DNA of 64,000 bases from Symmetrospora coprosmae (taxonomy: Eukaryota > Basidiomycota > Cystobasidiomycetes > Symmetrosporaceae). The stretch is taken from assembly GCA_008802785.1 (NCBI GenBank), contig VUYT01000017.1, forward strand, positions 186,001-250,000, given 5' to 3'. This document shows, in pieces, positions 1 through 12,539 of the stretch; position 1 is the first letter of the stretch; the number at the start of each line of letters is the position of its first letter. The position numbers were made by a program, and so were the translations under genes. A model generated the notes under the pieces. That model saw only the letters and a program-made list of their open reading frames with translations, did not search any database and was not told where the DNA came from.

Positions 1-389
1 GACTCGCAAAAGGTCAATGCCAATCCAACAGAAGTAGCTTCGCGAGCGTTCGGAAGGGCATCTGGAACGTTCAAAGAGATGGACAGCACTGTCAGAACCA
101 TCATTGTGCTCCTTTCTGTCTACCTCTTGTATGCTGTCTTTGTCGCATGAGGCTGTTCCGAGCACCCGCCATTGCTCCCTGCCAGCAATAGGGAATGGGG
201 TCGTTTGTGGTAATGTGCTGAATATAGCTCGACATGGCACAGCGTCGAGGCTGTAATGACTGTGTCCTTGCACCTCTGCCTCTGCTGAAACGTCTCTCGG
301 CGTGGAGCCGTGAGCTCCAGCTCGTCAACCTCTGCCGGACTCGACGTTCTCATAATCGCACGACTTGGCTTTGCATCAGCCTGCGCACA
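1..389. other. left-edge intergenic region
   Basis: No coding region with convincing protein character is seen here. The stretch holds the probable promoter and 5' leader of the oxoprolinase-like gene that starts at 390. Confidence 0.5.
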
Positions 390-3114
390 ATGGCGAGCAT
401 ACCTGACTACTCGATCCAGATCGCGGTCGACCGAGGCGGTGCGTGAAGATGGAGCGGTCCGCTATAGTATTCGTCACCGGCTCTCGCTGACATCAATCCG
501 CGCACATGTTCCAGGCACCTTCACCGACGTCTACGCTTCCTGGCCCAAGCCCGGCAGCGATGCCTCTTCTTCCGATCGCGAGGAGGCTGTCCTGAAGCTG
601 CTGTCGCAGGACCCGTCAAGCTACAAGGATGCCCCGCTCGAAGGAGTGCGGCGCGTTCTCGAGCGTGTGACGGGACAGAAGATCCCGCGCGAAGAGCGCT
701 TCACGACCGAGAAGATAGCGAGCATCCGCCTCTCCACGACGGTCGCGACGAACGCTCTGCTCGAGCGCAAGGGCGCCAAGATGGCCCTCCTCACCACGAA
801 AGGGTTCAAAGACCTCCTCGTCATTGGCAACCAGTCGCGCCCGGACATCTTTGCGCTCGATATTCAAAAACCCGAGGTGCTCTACGAGCGTGTCATAGAA
901 GTGGACGAGCGCGTAACGCTTGTTGGCTACACGAGCGACCCACGGCGGGCTGAGCGAGAAGTACAGTTCGACGAGAACGGGAGAATGACGCGCTATTACG
1001 ACGGAGCAAGCACTGGAGATGCATCCGACATCGTACGCGGTCTGTCGGGCGAAGCGGTGCAGATCATGCGCAAGCCCGATGCGGGGCAGATTGAGGCGGA
1101 TCTCCAGCGCCTGTACGACGATGGCTTCCGCGCACTCGCCGTCGTCTTCATCCACTCGTTCACCTTTCCGGACCACGAAAAGCTCGTCGGTGACATTGCG
1201 CGGAGAGTAGGCTTCACCCATGTGTCGCTCAGCTCGGAGGCCATGCCCGTCATCAAAGCTGTCAGCCGCGGGAACTCGTGCACCGCCGATGCCTACCTCA
1301 CGCCCGTGCTGCAGCAGTACATCGACGGTTTCTTCGCCGGCTTTGATCAGAGCCTACGAGAAGGGGTAGACCAGCTTTCTGAGGGCAAGGCAGGCGCTGA
1401 GGGAAGTGCCAACGTGACCCGCGTCGAATTCATGCGATCCGACGGCGGTCTGACGGATGTCAAGAGCTTCAGTGGACTACACTCCATTCTCTCTGGTCCC
1501 GCGGGCGGTGTCGTCGGATTCGCAAGGACAAGCTGGGATGATAAGCGCAAGCAGCCGGTCATTGGACTCGACATGGGAGGTCAGCGATTGCCAGCTGTTT
1601 CATGCCGAGATTCTGCAGCTAAGCGCACTCGGGTGGACAGGCACGAGTACCGATGTATCACGCTATGCTGGCGAGTACGAGATCGTCTTCGAGACCACTA
1701 CAGCTGGCATATCGATACAGTCACCGCAGCTGGACATCAGTGAGTATTGTCAGCGAACCCAAGTCTTCCGGACAGGTCTGGTGCTGATACACATTGTCCT
1801 GGTCGTGCGGAGACACCGTGGCGGCCGGGGGCGGAAGCAGGCTGTTCTTCCGCAACGGCCTCTTCGTGACTGGACCGGAAAGCGCCGGCGCACATCCTGG
1901 ACCGGCAGCCTATCGAAAGGGCGGCCCTCTGGCCGTCACTGATGCAAATCTCCTTCTCGGGCGCCTTTTGCCGGACTACTTTCCGAAAATATTCGGCAAG
2001 ACCGAAGACCAGCGTGAATATCTGTGGTGCTACTCAGGGGCCGAGTCCGAGACTGAAGGACACCGCTCTCTCCTGCGCAGCTCTCGACATCGAAGCGTCG
2101 CGGGCTGCCTTTGAGGAGCTGGGGAAGGATATCGAGACACAGGTGGCTGATGGTATGTCGCTCGATGAGGTCGCCTGGGGATTCGTCAAGGTCGCGAACG
2201 AGACCATGTCCCGGCCAATTCGCGCACTGACGGAAGCGAGAGGCTATGCGGCACAAAAGCACATCCTAGCTGCTTTCGGCGGGGCGGCTGGACAGCATGC
2301 GTGCTCGCTCGCTAAGACGCTAGGTATCAAGACGGTTCTGGTGCACCGCTTCTCGAGTATCCTGTCAGCCTACGGCATGAGCCTGTCAGATCGGTGAGTC
2401 CAGGTCTTCGGGCCGTGACACCGACTATTAGCGACTGACGACATTGTCACGTTCGGCAGCGTCTTCGAACGACAAGAACCCAGCTCTGAAATATTCGACA
2501 AGCAAGAGGCACAAAGTCGGCTCCAGCCCCGCTTGGAACTTCTCACGAAAGAAGTGAGGAAGCAGCTCGAGGCTGCTGGCTTCGAGGGGAAGTACATCGA
2601 CGTCGAGGAGTACCTCAATCTTCGCTACGAAGGCACCGACACGGCTCTTATGACTCGACGGCCGAAAGAGGGCGGGTGGATCGAGAGAAGCAGCTTCGAG
2701 AATAACTACAAGCAGGAGTAAGTACTGTCCTGTCACCTTGGCTTCGTCGTCGTACGCTTATTCCGCATGCATCGCAGATTCGGATTCGTCCTCAAGGATA
2801 AGAACATTGTGGTCGATGACATCCGCGTTCGAGGCATTGGACGCTCATTCACCACGGCCGGCCCAAGCGCATTTGAAGAGGCGGCGAAGCTCGAGTTCCG
2901 ACCCGTCAATCGGTCCAAGGCCAGCCGGACTACTTCGGTGTACTTTGAAGAGACGGGCCGCGTCGATGCACCCGTCTACGAGATTGGCAGGTTGGAAGCA
3001 GGAGATCTAATCAGAGGTCCTGCGCTCGTCATTGACGACACGCAGACCATCGTGGTGGATCCAGAGCCAGTCACCTGCAAGGTGTTGGCAAAGTCTTTGC
3101 TGATAGAGTTGTGA
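390..3114 (+). CDS. 5-oxoprolinase-like protein, HyuA half only
   Basis: Seven exons (390-438, 515-1579, 1641-1739, 1813-2013, 2081-2393, 2460-2717, 2778-3114) join in phase to 773 aa. The product matches the N-terminal hydantoinase A half of eukaryotic 5-oxoprolinase, the ATP-dependent enzyme that opens 5-oxoproline to glutamate in the gamma-glutamyl cycle. Seen: an RGGTFTDVY start motif completed across intron 1, [45 protein letters not shown] completed across intron 2, [15 protein letters not shown]-like [10 protein letters not shown], and GTDTALM. The family is usually about 1,250-1,300 aa because a HyuB half follows. Here a stop comes directly after the HyuA end (SLLIEL), and no HyuB sequence lies in the roughly 380 nt before the next gene. 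Either a HyuA-type protein works alone or with a separate HyuB, or the gene is truncated. The start at 390 is chosen because the short first exon supplies the conserved N-terminal RGG motif. Confidence 0.88.
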
Positions 3115-3495
3115 GCACAGTCGTCTTGTAAGGCGTACAGGTCTTGCGTTCGAGATCAACTGCGTGACAGCGAAGCGGATGGATTCCGTGCACAGGATTG
3201 ACGTGCTCGTCGGGTCGGAACTGCCCGGAGCTGACGCCTATTTTCGATATTGATGCCTTCCGGTTCCGCCCATGCCGCTTGTGCCTGAGGCAGGCTGTTC
3301 CGGCACGTGCAGCAAGATGCGAAGGCACACGGTGTGGGAAAGGGTTGAGGCGTTCGCGGGCGAGGCGTGCGCAAGGAGGACCACCTCCTTGCTTCTGCTC
3401 GCCTCTCCTGCTTCAGCAACCTCTTCTCCGAATATCCTCACTTCAGCAGAGATCCGTCTTCCGTCTTCATAGCTGCCCCCGCTCATCCACCCGCC

Positions 3496-5218
<1,723 letters not shown>

Positions 5219-5538
5219 AGGCGTCTCAAGTCGAGAGATGTGGTGTTTGTTATGATGCAGTGTGATACTCCAGTCAGTCCGCAGTAATGAAGAGTGTAAG
5301 ACAAGTAGTAATCCGGGCGCTCTAGCCGGGAAGACGCGAGTAAGAAGCGTTTGCATATGGTATGACAGCCTGTTACAACACGATGCTGAACTATAGTCTG
5401 TACGATACCGCTGCTCAAAGAAATGCAGTTGCTATAATACGAACGCTCTTGACGTAGGGATATGAAAACGATAAGAATGAGACGCAAACACCAGAATGCA
5501 GCTTCTTCCTGGCTGGGGGACCAGTCGACGCTGACTGG
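5219..5538. other. convergent intergenic region
   Basis: This is the 3' flank shared by the GAPDH gene and MPE1, which meet tail to tail. AT-rich stretches probably hold the two polyadenylation regions. No gene is seen. Confidence 0.5.
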
Positions 5539-8237
5539 CTATATCCGCCTAATTGGCTGATTGCCAATCTCGACAAAGTCCTCTGGCCGTTCTCGCTTGA
5601 GGCCCTGCTTGAACTTCGGATTGACGGGCACGCGCATGTACGGCGAGTCGGCCGAGTCCTCCTCGTACTGCACGCCCGGCTGCGGGCGGTTCCGCTGCTG
5701 CATTGGTCCTCCTTGCTGATGTTGCTGTTGCTGCTGCTGCCATCCTCCGTTGCCGTTGAAGCCGTTCTGCTGCTGCATCATGCCGTTCCCGTTCTGCGCA
5801 TTGTACATCTGCTGCTGCTGCTGAAGCATCATCATCTGCTGCATGTGCTGCATTTGCTGCATGCGCTGCGCCATCATGAGCTGCTGCTGCATGTTGGGCC
5901 CGCCCGCGCCAAACGCACCCGCGCCCATCATCTGGGTCAGCTGCGCATACTGGTACTGCAAGCCCTGCAGTTGCCCGAGCAGCTGCATGCGCATCTGCGG
6001 CGGGAGCGAAGGGGACGAAAGGATGTTCATCGTCTGCTGGAGCTGGTTCTGCACCATCTGCAGCTGCGGAGGCATGCTGTTCCCAAAGTTATTGGTGAAA
6101 TTGTTGAACATGGTGTTCATCTGGTTCATGTTGCTCTGCATCATCCCTCCGTTCGCATTGTTGGCATTGCCATTGATAGACTGCGCGCCGACGGTAGACC
6201 CGTTATTGCTCTGGCCCTTGGTGCCGTTGCCTACTGAACCTGCATCGGACCGAGCAGCGGAACCAGCACGCGCGCTTCGAGGCGATTGGGAACGACCTTT
6301 GCCAACGGCCTGATAACACCATCGCAATTCGAGGGCATGCGTCAGTCGCGATGACAACGGAAGCTGGTGTAATGCCGGCACTCACCTGGCCATCTCTGCC
6401 GAGCTCCCCTTCTTCAGCCGGACCGGTGGGCGTGCCTTCTTTCCTCTTTCCGTCTCGAGCGGAGCTGTTGGGCATCACAGAGAGCGCGCCCTCGCCTGCC
6501 GACACGCTATCGCCAGCATCGCTCCCATTCTTCTCCGTCCTCTCGGCCTCCCCCGTGGCCTTGCTGGCCTTGAGCGTGTCCTCGAGGTACTTTTTAGCTC
6601 GCTCGCGACGGTCCTCGTCCTTTGTCAGATTCTTGAGGGACTTTATCTTTGATTCGCACTCTGGGCAGACAAAGTCGTTCTCCGACAGGTAGTTATGGAT
6701 ACACTCCTCGCAGTAACTGGTCGAACAGCACCCCGTCTTGACTGCGTCTCGCAGCAGGCGGCTACATAGCGGGCAGACTAGGTCTGGGTCCGTGGGTGCA
6801 GAGTTCTGTATGTCGCTTGAGGTCAGGTTGGCCTGCACTGCGCGATGCTTATCCCAGGAGGCGCTACGTAGACGCATGAAAGGCTCAGTTCGTTTCCTTG
6901 GCTTTGGTGATTGGGCGACAGCACTCACGCATCTGGCCGGGCGACAACAAAGCTGCCATCTGCAGTGATCATCATACCCGCCTGGTTCTCGCCGTCCTTG
7001 CCGGGACCTTCCACAGTCTGCAGGAAGCTCTTCGGGATGCCAGTCGTCCGCTTGATCCGTGGCTTGTTCTCCCACTCCGGCTTGTCATTCGTAGGGCAGT
7101 CTTGAATCCAGTGGCCTGCGGATCGACAGTACAGATGATAGTTTGCGTTGGTCAGCTAGCCGTGACTTACGCATGCGTAGCCCAACAACAAGCACGCACC
7201 TGGTTGACCGCAGCGATAGCAAACGTAGCCGGGCGGTACCGGCTTCTCGGGTCCTAAACTGACATGGGCCGGTCGAGATCCTCCCATCCCTGGTCGACGG
7301 TTCCCATAAAAGACAGGCGTGGCACTATCACCGCGCGCGTTTTATGCCCATGAGTGTGGAAGACCGGCAGACGAAAGAATGAGATTGGAACAGCAAGTCA
7401 GAAATAAGAGCTATAGCTGGCGGCAAGGCGGTCCCTGAGAAGAGCTTGACTGACGTAGACATTTGTTCCTGCGTGTCTTTCCATTGCTCGCTCGTCGTGG
7501 CCAGCATGGCCGCTATCCGCGCTGCCTCATCAGCACCGGTGGACGCTGTCGTAGCGATGACGGGTTGCGGATTTGACGACTGGGAAGAGGGCGCGCGTCA
7601 GGCCCCTCTTTTTGACTGAAAGAACAGGGAGGAGCAGTGACGATGCGACTCTCAGAGACATACCGATGGTTTCATAGGGGACGTTTCTTTACCGTCGAAC
7701 CGTCTAGTGACGTGGCCTCGCGCGGCGGCAGGTCCAGTGCCGCGGCCCGCACGGTTCAGTCCAGCAGCAGACGAGGACGGTCCAGCTTGAGGCGCAGCAG
7801 AGCTCGAGACCATGTAGTACTGGGCATTCCCGCGCCCAGGCTTGCTCGGAGGGAGGCGACGAGCGATGACCGAGGTCGATCGCGGAATGATGGCTTTATC
7901 ATCGCTGTACTCTACATGCGGTGCGGAACATTGCGCGAAAGCGAGCAGCGTACGAGACGGCCAGCGACGAAGCGCAAAACGGCGACCCGTAGAGTGGCGA
8001 GGTCCTAACATCAGCGACTGGCCCACGTTCCAAGCGTGCGCAGGCGGTAGATTCCCCCTCACCATCATTCGTGTCGGCGTTGTAGATTGCAAAGTCGAAG
8101 TCTGCGCCCTTGCCGAGCTTATTTTCTGCGAGGATGTCCTTCTTCAGATCCCATACAGAGATGCCGGTGCCTTCAAAGTGGATGGTTGAAGGGTCTTTCT
8201 GCGCCTTGAAGCGGTAGAAGACGACGGACCCGGACAT
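5539..8237 (-). CDS. MPE1: cleavage/polyadenylation factor subunit Mpe1 (RBBP6 homologue)
   Basis: Seven exons on the minus strand (8237-8063, 7911-7664, 7579-7455, 7324-7200, 7115-6929, 6863-6386, 6309-5539) join in phase to 702 aa. Mpe1 is a nuclear subunit of the pre-mRNA cleavage and polyadenylation factor. Domains in order: an N-terminal DWNN ubiquitin-like fold (residues 1 to about 80; VVFYRFKAQKD, then EYSDDKAIIPRSTSVIARR after intron 1), a CCHC zinc knuckle near 218 (CYRCGQPGHWIQDCP), and a RING/U-box-like finger at about 315-360 (VCPLCSRLL, CEECIHNYL, CPECES). A charged linker and a Gln/Met/Asn-rich low-complexity tail follow (about 450-680). Domain order and length fit the fungal family. 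The start is fixed by the DWNN N terminus (MSGSVVFYRF). The tail has a long CAG/CTG-rich stretch that also keeps a meaningless antisense frame open. Confidence 0.95.
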
Positions 8238-9040
8238 GGTTGCTTGACTTGAGGGTGCTTGGAATTCCTTCGGGTAAGAAGGAAGGGTCTATGCCGTCCG
8301 TCCGTTCCGACGATGCTCCTGTCCGTGCGCGACGCGAGGCTCAGGCAGCGGGGCAGCGGGTAGGCTCAGTCTGTTGCGGCAGGGCGAGGGCAAAGGAGGA
8401 GGGGGGAGGAAGCAGGCGCCCGGAAGAGGGATATGATATGGGACGAGCAGACGACTGGTTGCGGATCCTCGAAAGCAGTCGAAGTTGCTGGTTCGAATGG
8501 CTGAGAGCCGTCGTGTCGGGATCGTCTGACTAAAGACCTTGGCCTGGCTGGAATGGGTCAGACCGCAGGAGACCAGGCTGCTCGCCGCGATGACTGCACG
8601 CTTCCTTCTGCGAGTGTATGCGCGCTGTCTCTGTCTCTCGCTCTCTCTTTCGGTCTCTCTGGCTCGCTCGCTCGCTCGTTACAGGCTTACGCAGCGCTGA
8701 TTGGGCGAGGCCTGGGCTGCCGCTCAAAAGGGGACGGGACGAGAAGGAATCGACTACAACCGGCGAACCGCGCTAGGGTCCTCCTGCTATGCTTCTACCT
8801 TCTCTGTCTCTAGCCCTCCTGCTGGTGTTAGCCTGGGCGATGATGTGGATGGTGGTGTTTGAGCAGAGGAGGGAGGGCAAGAGACGGGCAAGCGGGACAT
8901 CCGGCGAGGCAGTAGTGGCAAATCCGCGAAGCTCTTCAGAGACAAAGAAGCAAGCAAGCAAGCAATAAACAGAACGCATCGCAGCCTGTATACACCTCCT
9001 GCACCTCATCTCATCTTTGGAAAAGGACTCAGGTCTACCC
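8238..9040. other. intergenic region, MPE1 promoter side
   Basis: About 800 nt lie between the MPE1 start and the end of the succinyl-CoA ligase gene, both on the minus strand. The stretch holds a CT-rich microsatellite and no supported gene. Confidence 0.5.
8626..8680. repeat. CT/GCTC microsatellite
   Basis: An imperfect run of CT dinucleotides passes into four GCTC-type units. It lies upstream of MPE1. A pyrimidine-rich promoter tract is possible, but nothing more can be said. Confidence 0.7.
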
Positions 9041-11118
9041 TTACGATTGAGCGGCCTCGACAGCCTTGGCGGCGGCTGGCAGTGAGGGAAAGATACAGCA
9101 GCACAAGGTCAGCATGCGCTGGCAACGCGTCGGACATCAATCCGACACACCCTCGTCCAGCCCATCAAAGGGGAAGATAGCCAGCCCACTGTCCTTGATG
9201 AGCCTGCGCGGATGACCGGGACCCGCTCTTTTCAGCACACAAACCCCCGCGCAATCGCCGAGGTGACGGTGACGCGATGGTACCCACTTCTTGGCCTCGT
9301 GCTCTTTCGTGCCCTGGAGACGAACAATCAAGGGAATCTCGAGGTGCAGCTCCTTTGTCGCCTTGATGATGCCCCTGAGAGGAGGTATCAGGAGGGTCAG
9401 CCATCGCGGCGGCTAGCCTGTTCACGCCCTGTCCAGCCACGCTAGTGACCCACTCTGCGATAACGTCACATCGCATGCTATTTTCGAGAGTAGAGGCAGG
9501 TGAAATGTATCAGTCTCGCGCGTGGGCAGGCTTCGAGAGGCAAATGCTGCGACGACTCACATTCCTCCGAAAATCTACAAAGAGCGCAGGATGCATGCAT
9601 GGAAGAGTCAGCAAGGCACATCCAGTGCACATGCATGGTCGCAGTCAGGGACGCACGTTGACAAAGATGGAGCGGACGCTCTTCTCGGTCAAGAGGAGCT
9701 CGAACGCCTTCTTGACTGCGTCGGCCGACGCAGAACCACCGACGTCGAGGAAGTTGGCCGGGCTGCCTCCGTTGAGCTTGAGGACGTCCATGGTGGCCAT
9801 TGCCAATCCTGCACCATTGACGAGGCACCCAATGTTTCCGTCGAGCTTGATGAAGTTGAGGCCGTACTCTGCGGCCTCGACTTCTGCAGCGTCCTCCTGG
9901 GACTTGTCGCGGAGGCTGAAGACCTTCTCCTGCCTGAACTCTGCATTCTCGTCAAACCCAAGCTTGGCGTCCATGCACATGACCCCTTCGGCCGTCTCGG
10001 ACAGCGGGTTGATCTCGACCTGGGTCGCGTCCGTGTCCTTGAAGAGCTTGTACAGCTTTGCCATGATGTCGGCCGCCTGCTCCTGCGCCTTGTCGTCCTT
10101 GAACCCGAGCTTCTTGGCAATCTCCTTGCCTTCGGCCGGGGCAATGCCCTTTTCAAAGTTGATGGGGTGCGTGATGATGGCCTCTGGCTCGTCCCGCGCC
10201 ACGTCCTCGATGTTCATCCCGCCCCGCGCCGACGCGACGAGCGCCGGGCCGCCGAGGCTGCGGTCGTTGAGGATGGCAAGGTAGTACTCGTGCGTGGGCT
10301 GGATGCGGCGCGCGAGCATGACCTGCGGGGCAAGAGAGGGGGAAGAGCAAGGCGTTAGCTGAGTCCTTTCCCGATGGGCAGCAGGGGGTCGCGATGCCTA
10401 CTGCATTGCACACTCGTCCACCAGCACCCGTCTGCTTGGTGATGAGCTTGTTCCCGAGCATCTGCTGGGCATAGTCCCTGGCCTCTTCCGGGCTGTTTGT
10501 GGGTGGGCGGGGCGGCACGAAGTCAAGCGCAGCTCGTCAGTCCCGTGTCTGGGAGAAAGCGCGCGGGATATGCAGCCCCACCTCTCAACCATCTTGACGC
10601 CGCCCTGGAGCCCGCTGTCAAAGTGACCTTTACCCCTTCCGCCAGCGAGGACCTGCGCCTTGATGACGAGCTCATTGGTGCCAAAGCTCTTTGCGACCTT
10701 GTACGTCTCCTCGGGCGTCTTTGCTGCCTTGCTCTCTGGTGTGAGCACGCCGTACTGCATGTGTGCGAGCCAGCGCGCGTCAGCCTGCTGCGATACGAGC
10801 CTGAACCTGTCCCGCAGGCAGGGAAGCAGTCCCTAGCCCAGCCAGGCCAGCCCAAGCAGGCAGGCCCGCACAGCATAGCATAGCGGTGAGAGCAGACGCA
10901 CCTCGTTCAGGAGGCCGACAGAGAGGTACTCGTGGATCGAGAGGTTGCGGACCTGCTGCTGTCCGGCGGCGCTCTGCAAGTCGAAGCATGCATGGTATCT
11001 CCTGTCAGCCTGCGTGCTGGTCACACCCGGGCCATCCCGGCACGCTTCTCTCCCAGCGCACCTTGAGCGCGGCTGAGCGGGCAGCTGAGCGGAGTCCGAG
11101 CGCAGAGCGGGAGAGCAT
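9041..11118 (-). CDS. LSC2: succinyl-CoA ligase beta subunit, mitochondrial
   Basis: Ten minus-strand exons (11118-11062, 10973-10902, 10754-10582, 10492-10402, 10322-9657, 9574-9561, 9477-9454, 9374-9288, 9203-9151, 9075-9041) join in phase to 423 aa, the usual family length. This TCA-cycle enzyme couples succinyl-CoA cleavage to nucleoside triphosphate formation in the mitochondrial matrix. The first exon encodes a basic Ser/Arg-rich targeting peptide ([16 protein letters not shown]). The mature N terminus follows with the ATP-grasp fold: [70 protein letters not shown] and [14 protein letters not shown]. Exon 6 is only 14 nt, and exons 7-10 are also very short. The neighbouring methyltransferase gene is divergent, with only 170 nt between the two start codons. 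Confidence 0.95.
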
Positions 11119-11288
11119 GGTGGTGGTGACTGTGTATGTACGTATGCTGCTACTGCTGCTGCTGCAATGGAGGATGCGATTGATGGGAAGAAGCGAGACC
11201 TGCGAGACCCCCTGCCCGTGTGAAATGGCAACGGGGCAGGCGAAGCACCGCTCTCCGTTTCACCACTGACAGCGATAGCATAGCAGAG

Positions 11289-12393
11289 ATGACAATGACA
11301 TCGTCAGAGCTGCCTAGGCTCAAGCAGTCAAAGGCCATACCCCCAGTCTCGCTCAAGAAGGCCGGGCGAGTCGCATACAAGCCGGCGGCAGCTCCCGTCA
11401 GCGCCGAAGAGGCGGCACGCAGGCAGAAGAGCCTGGCAGCCGAGGGTGCACTGCTGTCGCTCCTGACAGTCCTCAATGAAGCTGCGATGACGGACACAGA
11501 GCTACAGGTGACGCTTCAGGCGGTCAAGGCGGCCCTCTTTGCCAGGGACTATACCCTGGCGTTCTCCAGGCCTGTGAGTCGCGAGCTGGCTACACGAGGC
11601 CGAATAAGACACGAGAGCTCATACTTGGGAACGACAGGACTACCTCCGTGCTTACTGCGCTCGTTGGGTCCCCGGGCGCGCTCTCGCCTGGCGGGACCTC
11701 CTCCTCGACAGCGACACATTCGTCTCTGCGTGTCAGAAGAAAGCTCTATCGTCGCCGGAAGAGCCGTACCGCGCCGTGTGCATCGGAGGAGGAGCAGGAA
11801 GCGAGGTGCTGGCGCTCGCCTCTGTAGCGAAGGAGCTGCTGAGCGACCTGCAGCTCGGGCTGCGCGTCGAGGCCGTTGACATTGCAGACTGGGGCCCGCT
11901 GCTGCACGACATGGAGGCGCTCGCCCGCTCCCGCTGGAAGCTGAGCGACGACGCCTTCGCCCTGCGCTTTAGCCACGCCGACGTGCTCGACGCATACGCC
12001 GGGATCGACTTCGCAAGCGCCGACCTGGTCACGCTCTTCTTCACGACGAACGAGCTCTTTGCAGCGAGCAAGCCAAAGACGCTCGCCCTCCTCTCGCACT
12101 TCGGCGCAGCGTGCAAGCCGGGCGCCCTGCTCTGCGTCGCAGAGTCGGCGGGATCGTACAGCGAGATCACCTTCGGCGACAAGACGTACCCGCTCGACCT
12201 CATCCTTGACCAGACTCTCGCCGCGAGAGGCAAGCCGTGGAGGATTGCAGAGAAGTCGCAGAGCAGGTGGTACCGTGTACCCGAGGAGACGCGTAGCAGG
12301 TACAAGCTGCAGCTCGAGAACACGCACATGATGGTCCGCGTGTATCAGAAGCGTGTGCCGGAGAAGGTCTCACCAATAGCGGACAGCACGTAA
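11289..12393 (+). CDS. BMT6: BMT6-like 25S rRNA (uridine) methyltransferase
   Basis: Two exons (11289-11573, 11638-12393) give 346 aa. The product looks like the fungal SAM-dependent methyltransferase family that contains yeast Bmt6, which methylates a uridine of 25S rRNA. Seen: a helical N-terminal half, then DYLRAYCARWVPGRALAWRD at the exon 2 start, a glycine-rich SAM-binding motif VCIGGGAGSEVLAL (about residue 140), VEAVDIADWG for the acidic residue after strand 2, and a C-terminal basic segment. An in-frame ATG at 11220 would add 23 residues of poor protein character, so 11289 is preferred. The family assignment is from remembered motifs and is less certain than the methyltransferase fold. 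Confidence 0.75.
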
Positions 12394-12539
12394 TCTGTTG
12401 TGCTCGGAGGCTGTGTGTGTGTCACCGCATCACCTCCGCGTGCCCTTTGGCGTTACCACCCGCAGCAGCATCAACAGCTCGCACTTACCTTGCCTTGCTT
12501 CCAACTCTGTGCGCTCAGCAGCTCACTTTGATCAATCTC

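Noticed and set aside
616-1221. Minus-strand frame opposite the oxoprolinase exon 2
   Set aside because: The sense strand encodes clear HyuA motifs throughout. The antisense frame has none.
5713-6313. Plus-strand frames opposite MPE1 rich in Leu, Cys and Met
   Set aside because: They are the reverse reading of the Gln/Met-rich tail of Mpe1.
8425-8520. GGTTCGAATGG resembling a tRNA B box
   Set aside because: No A box at the right distance and no cloverleaf could be drawn.
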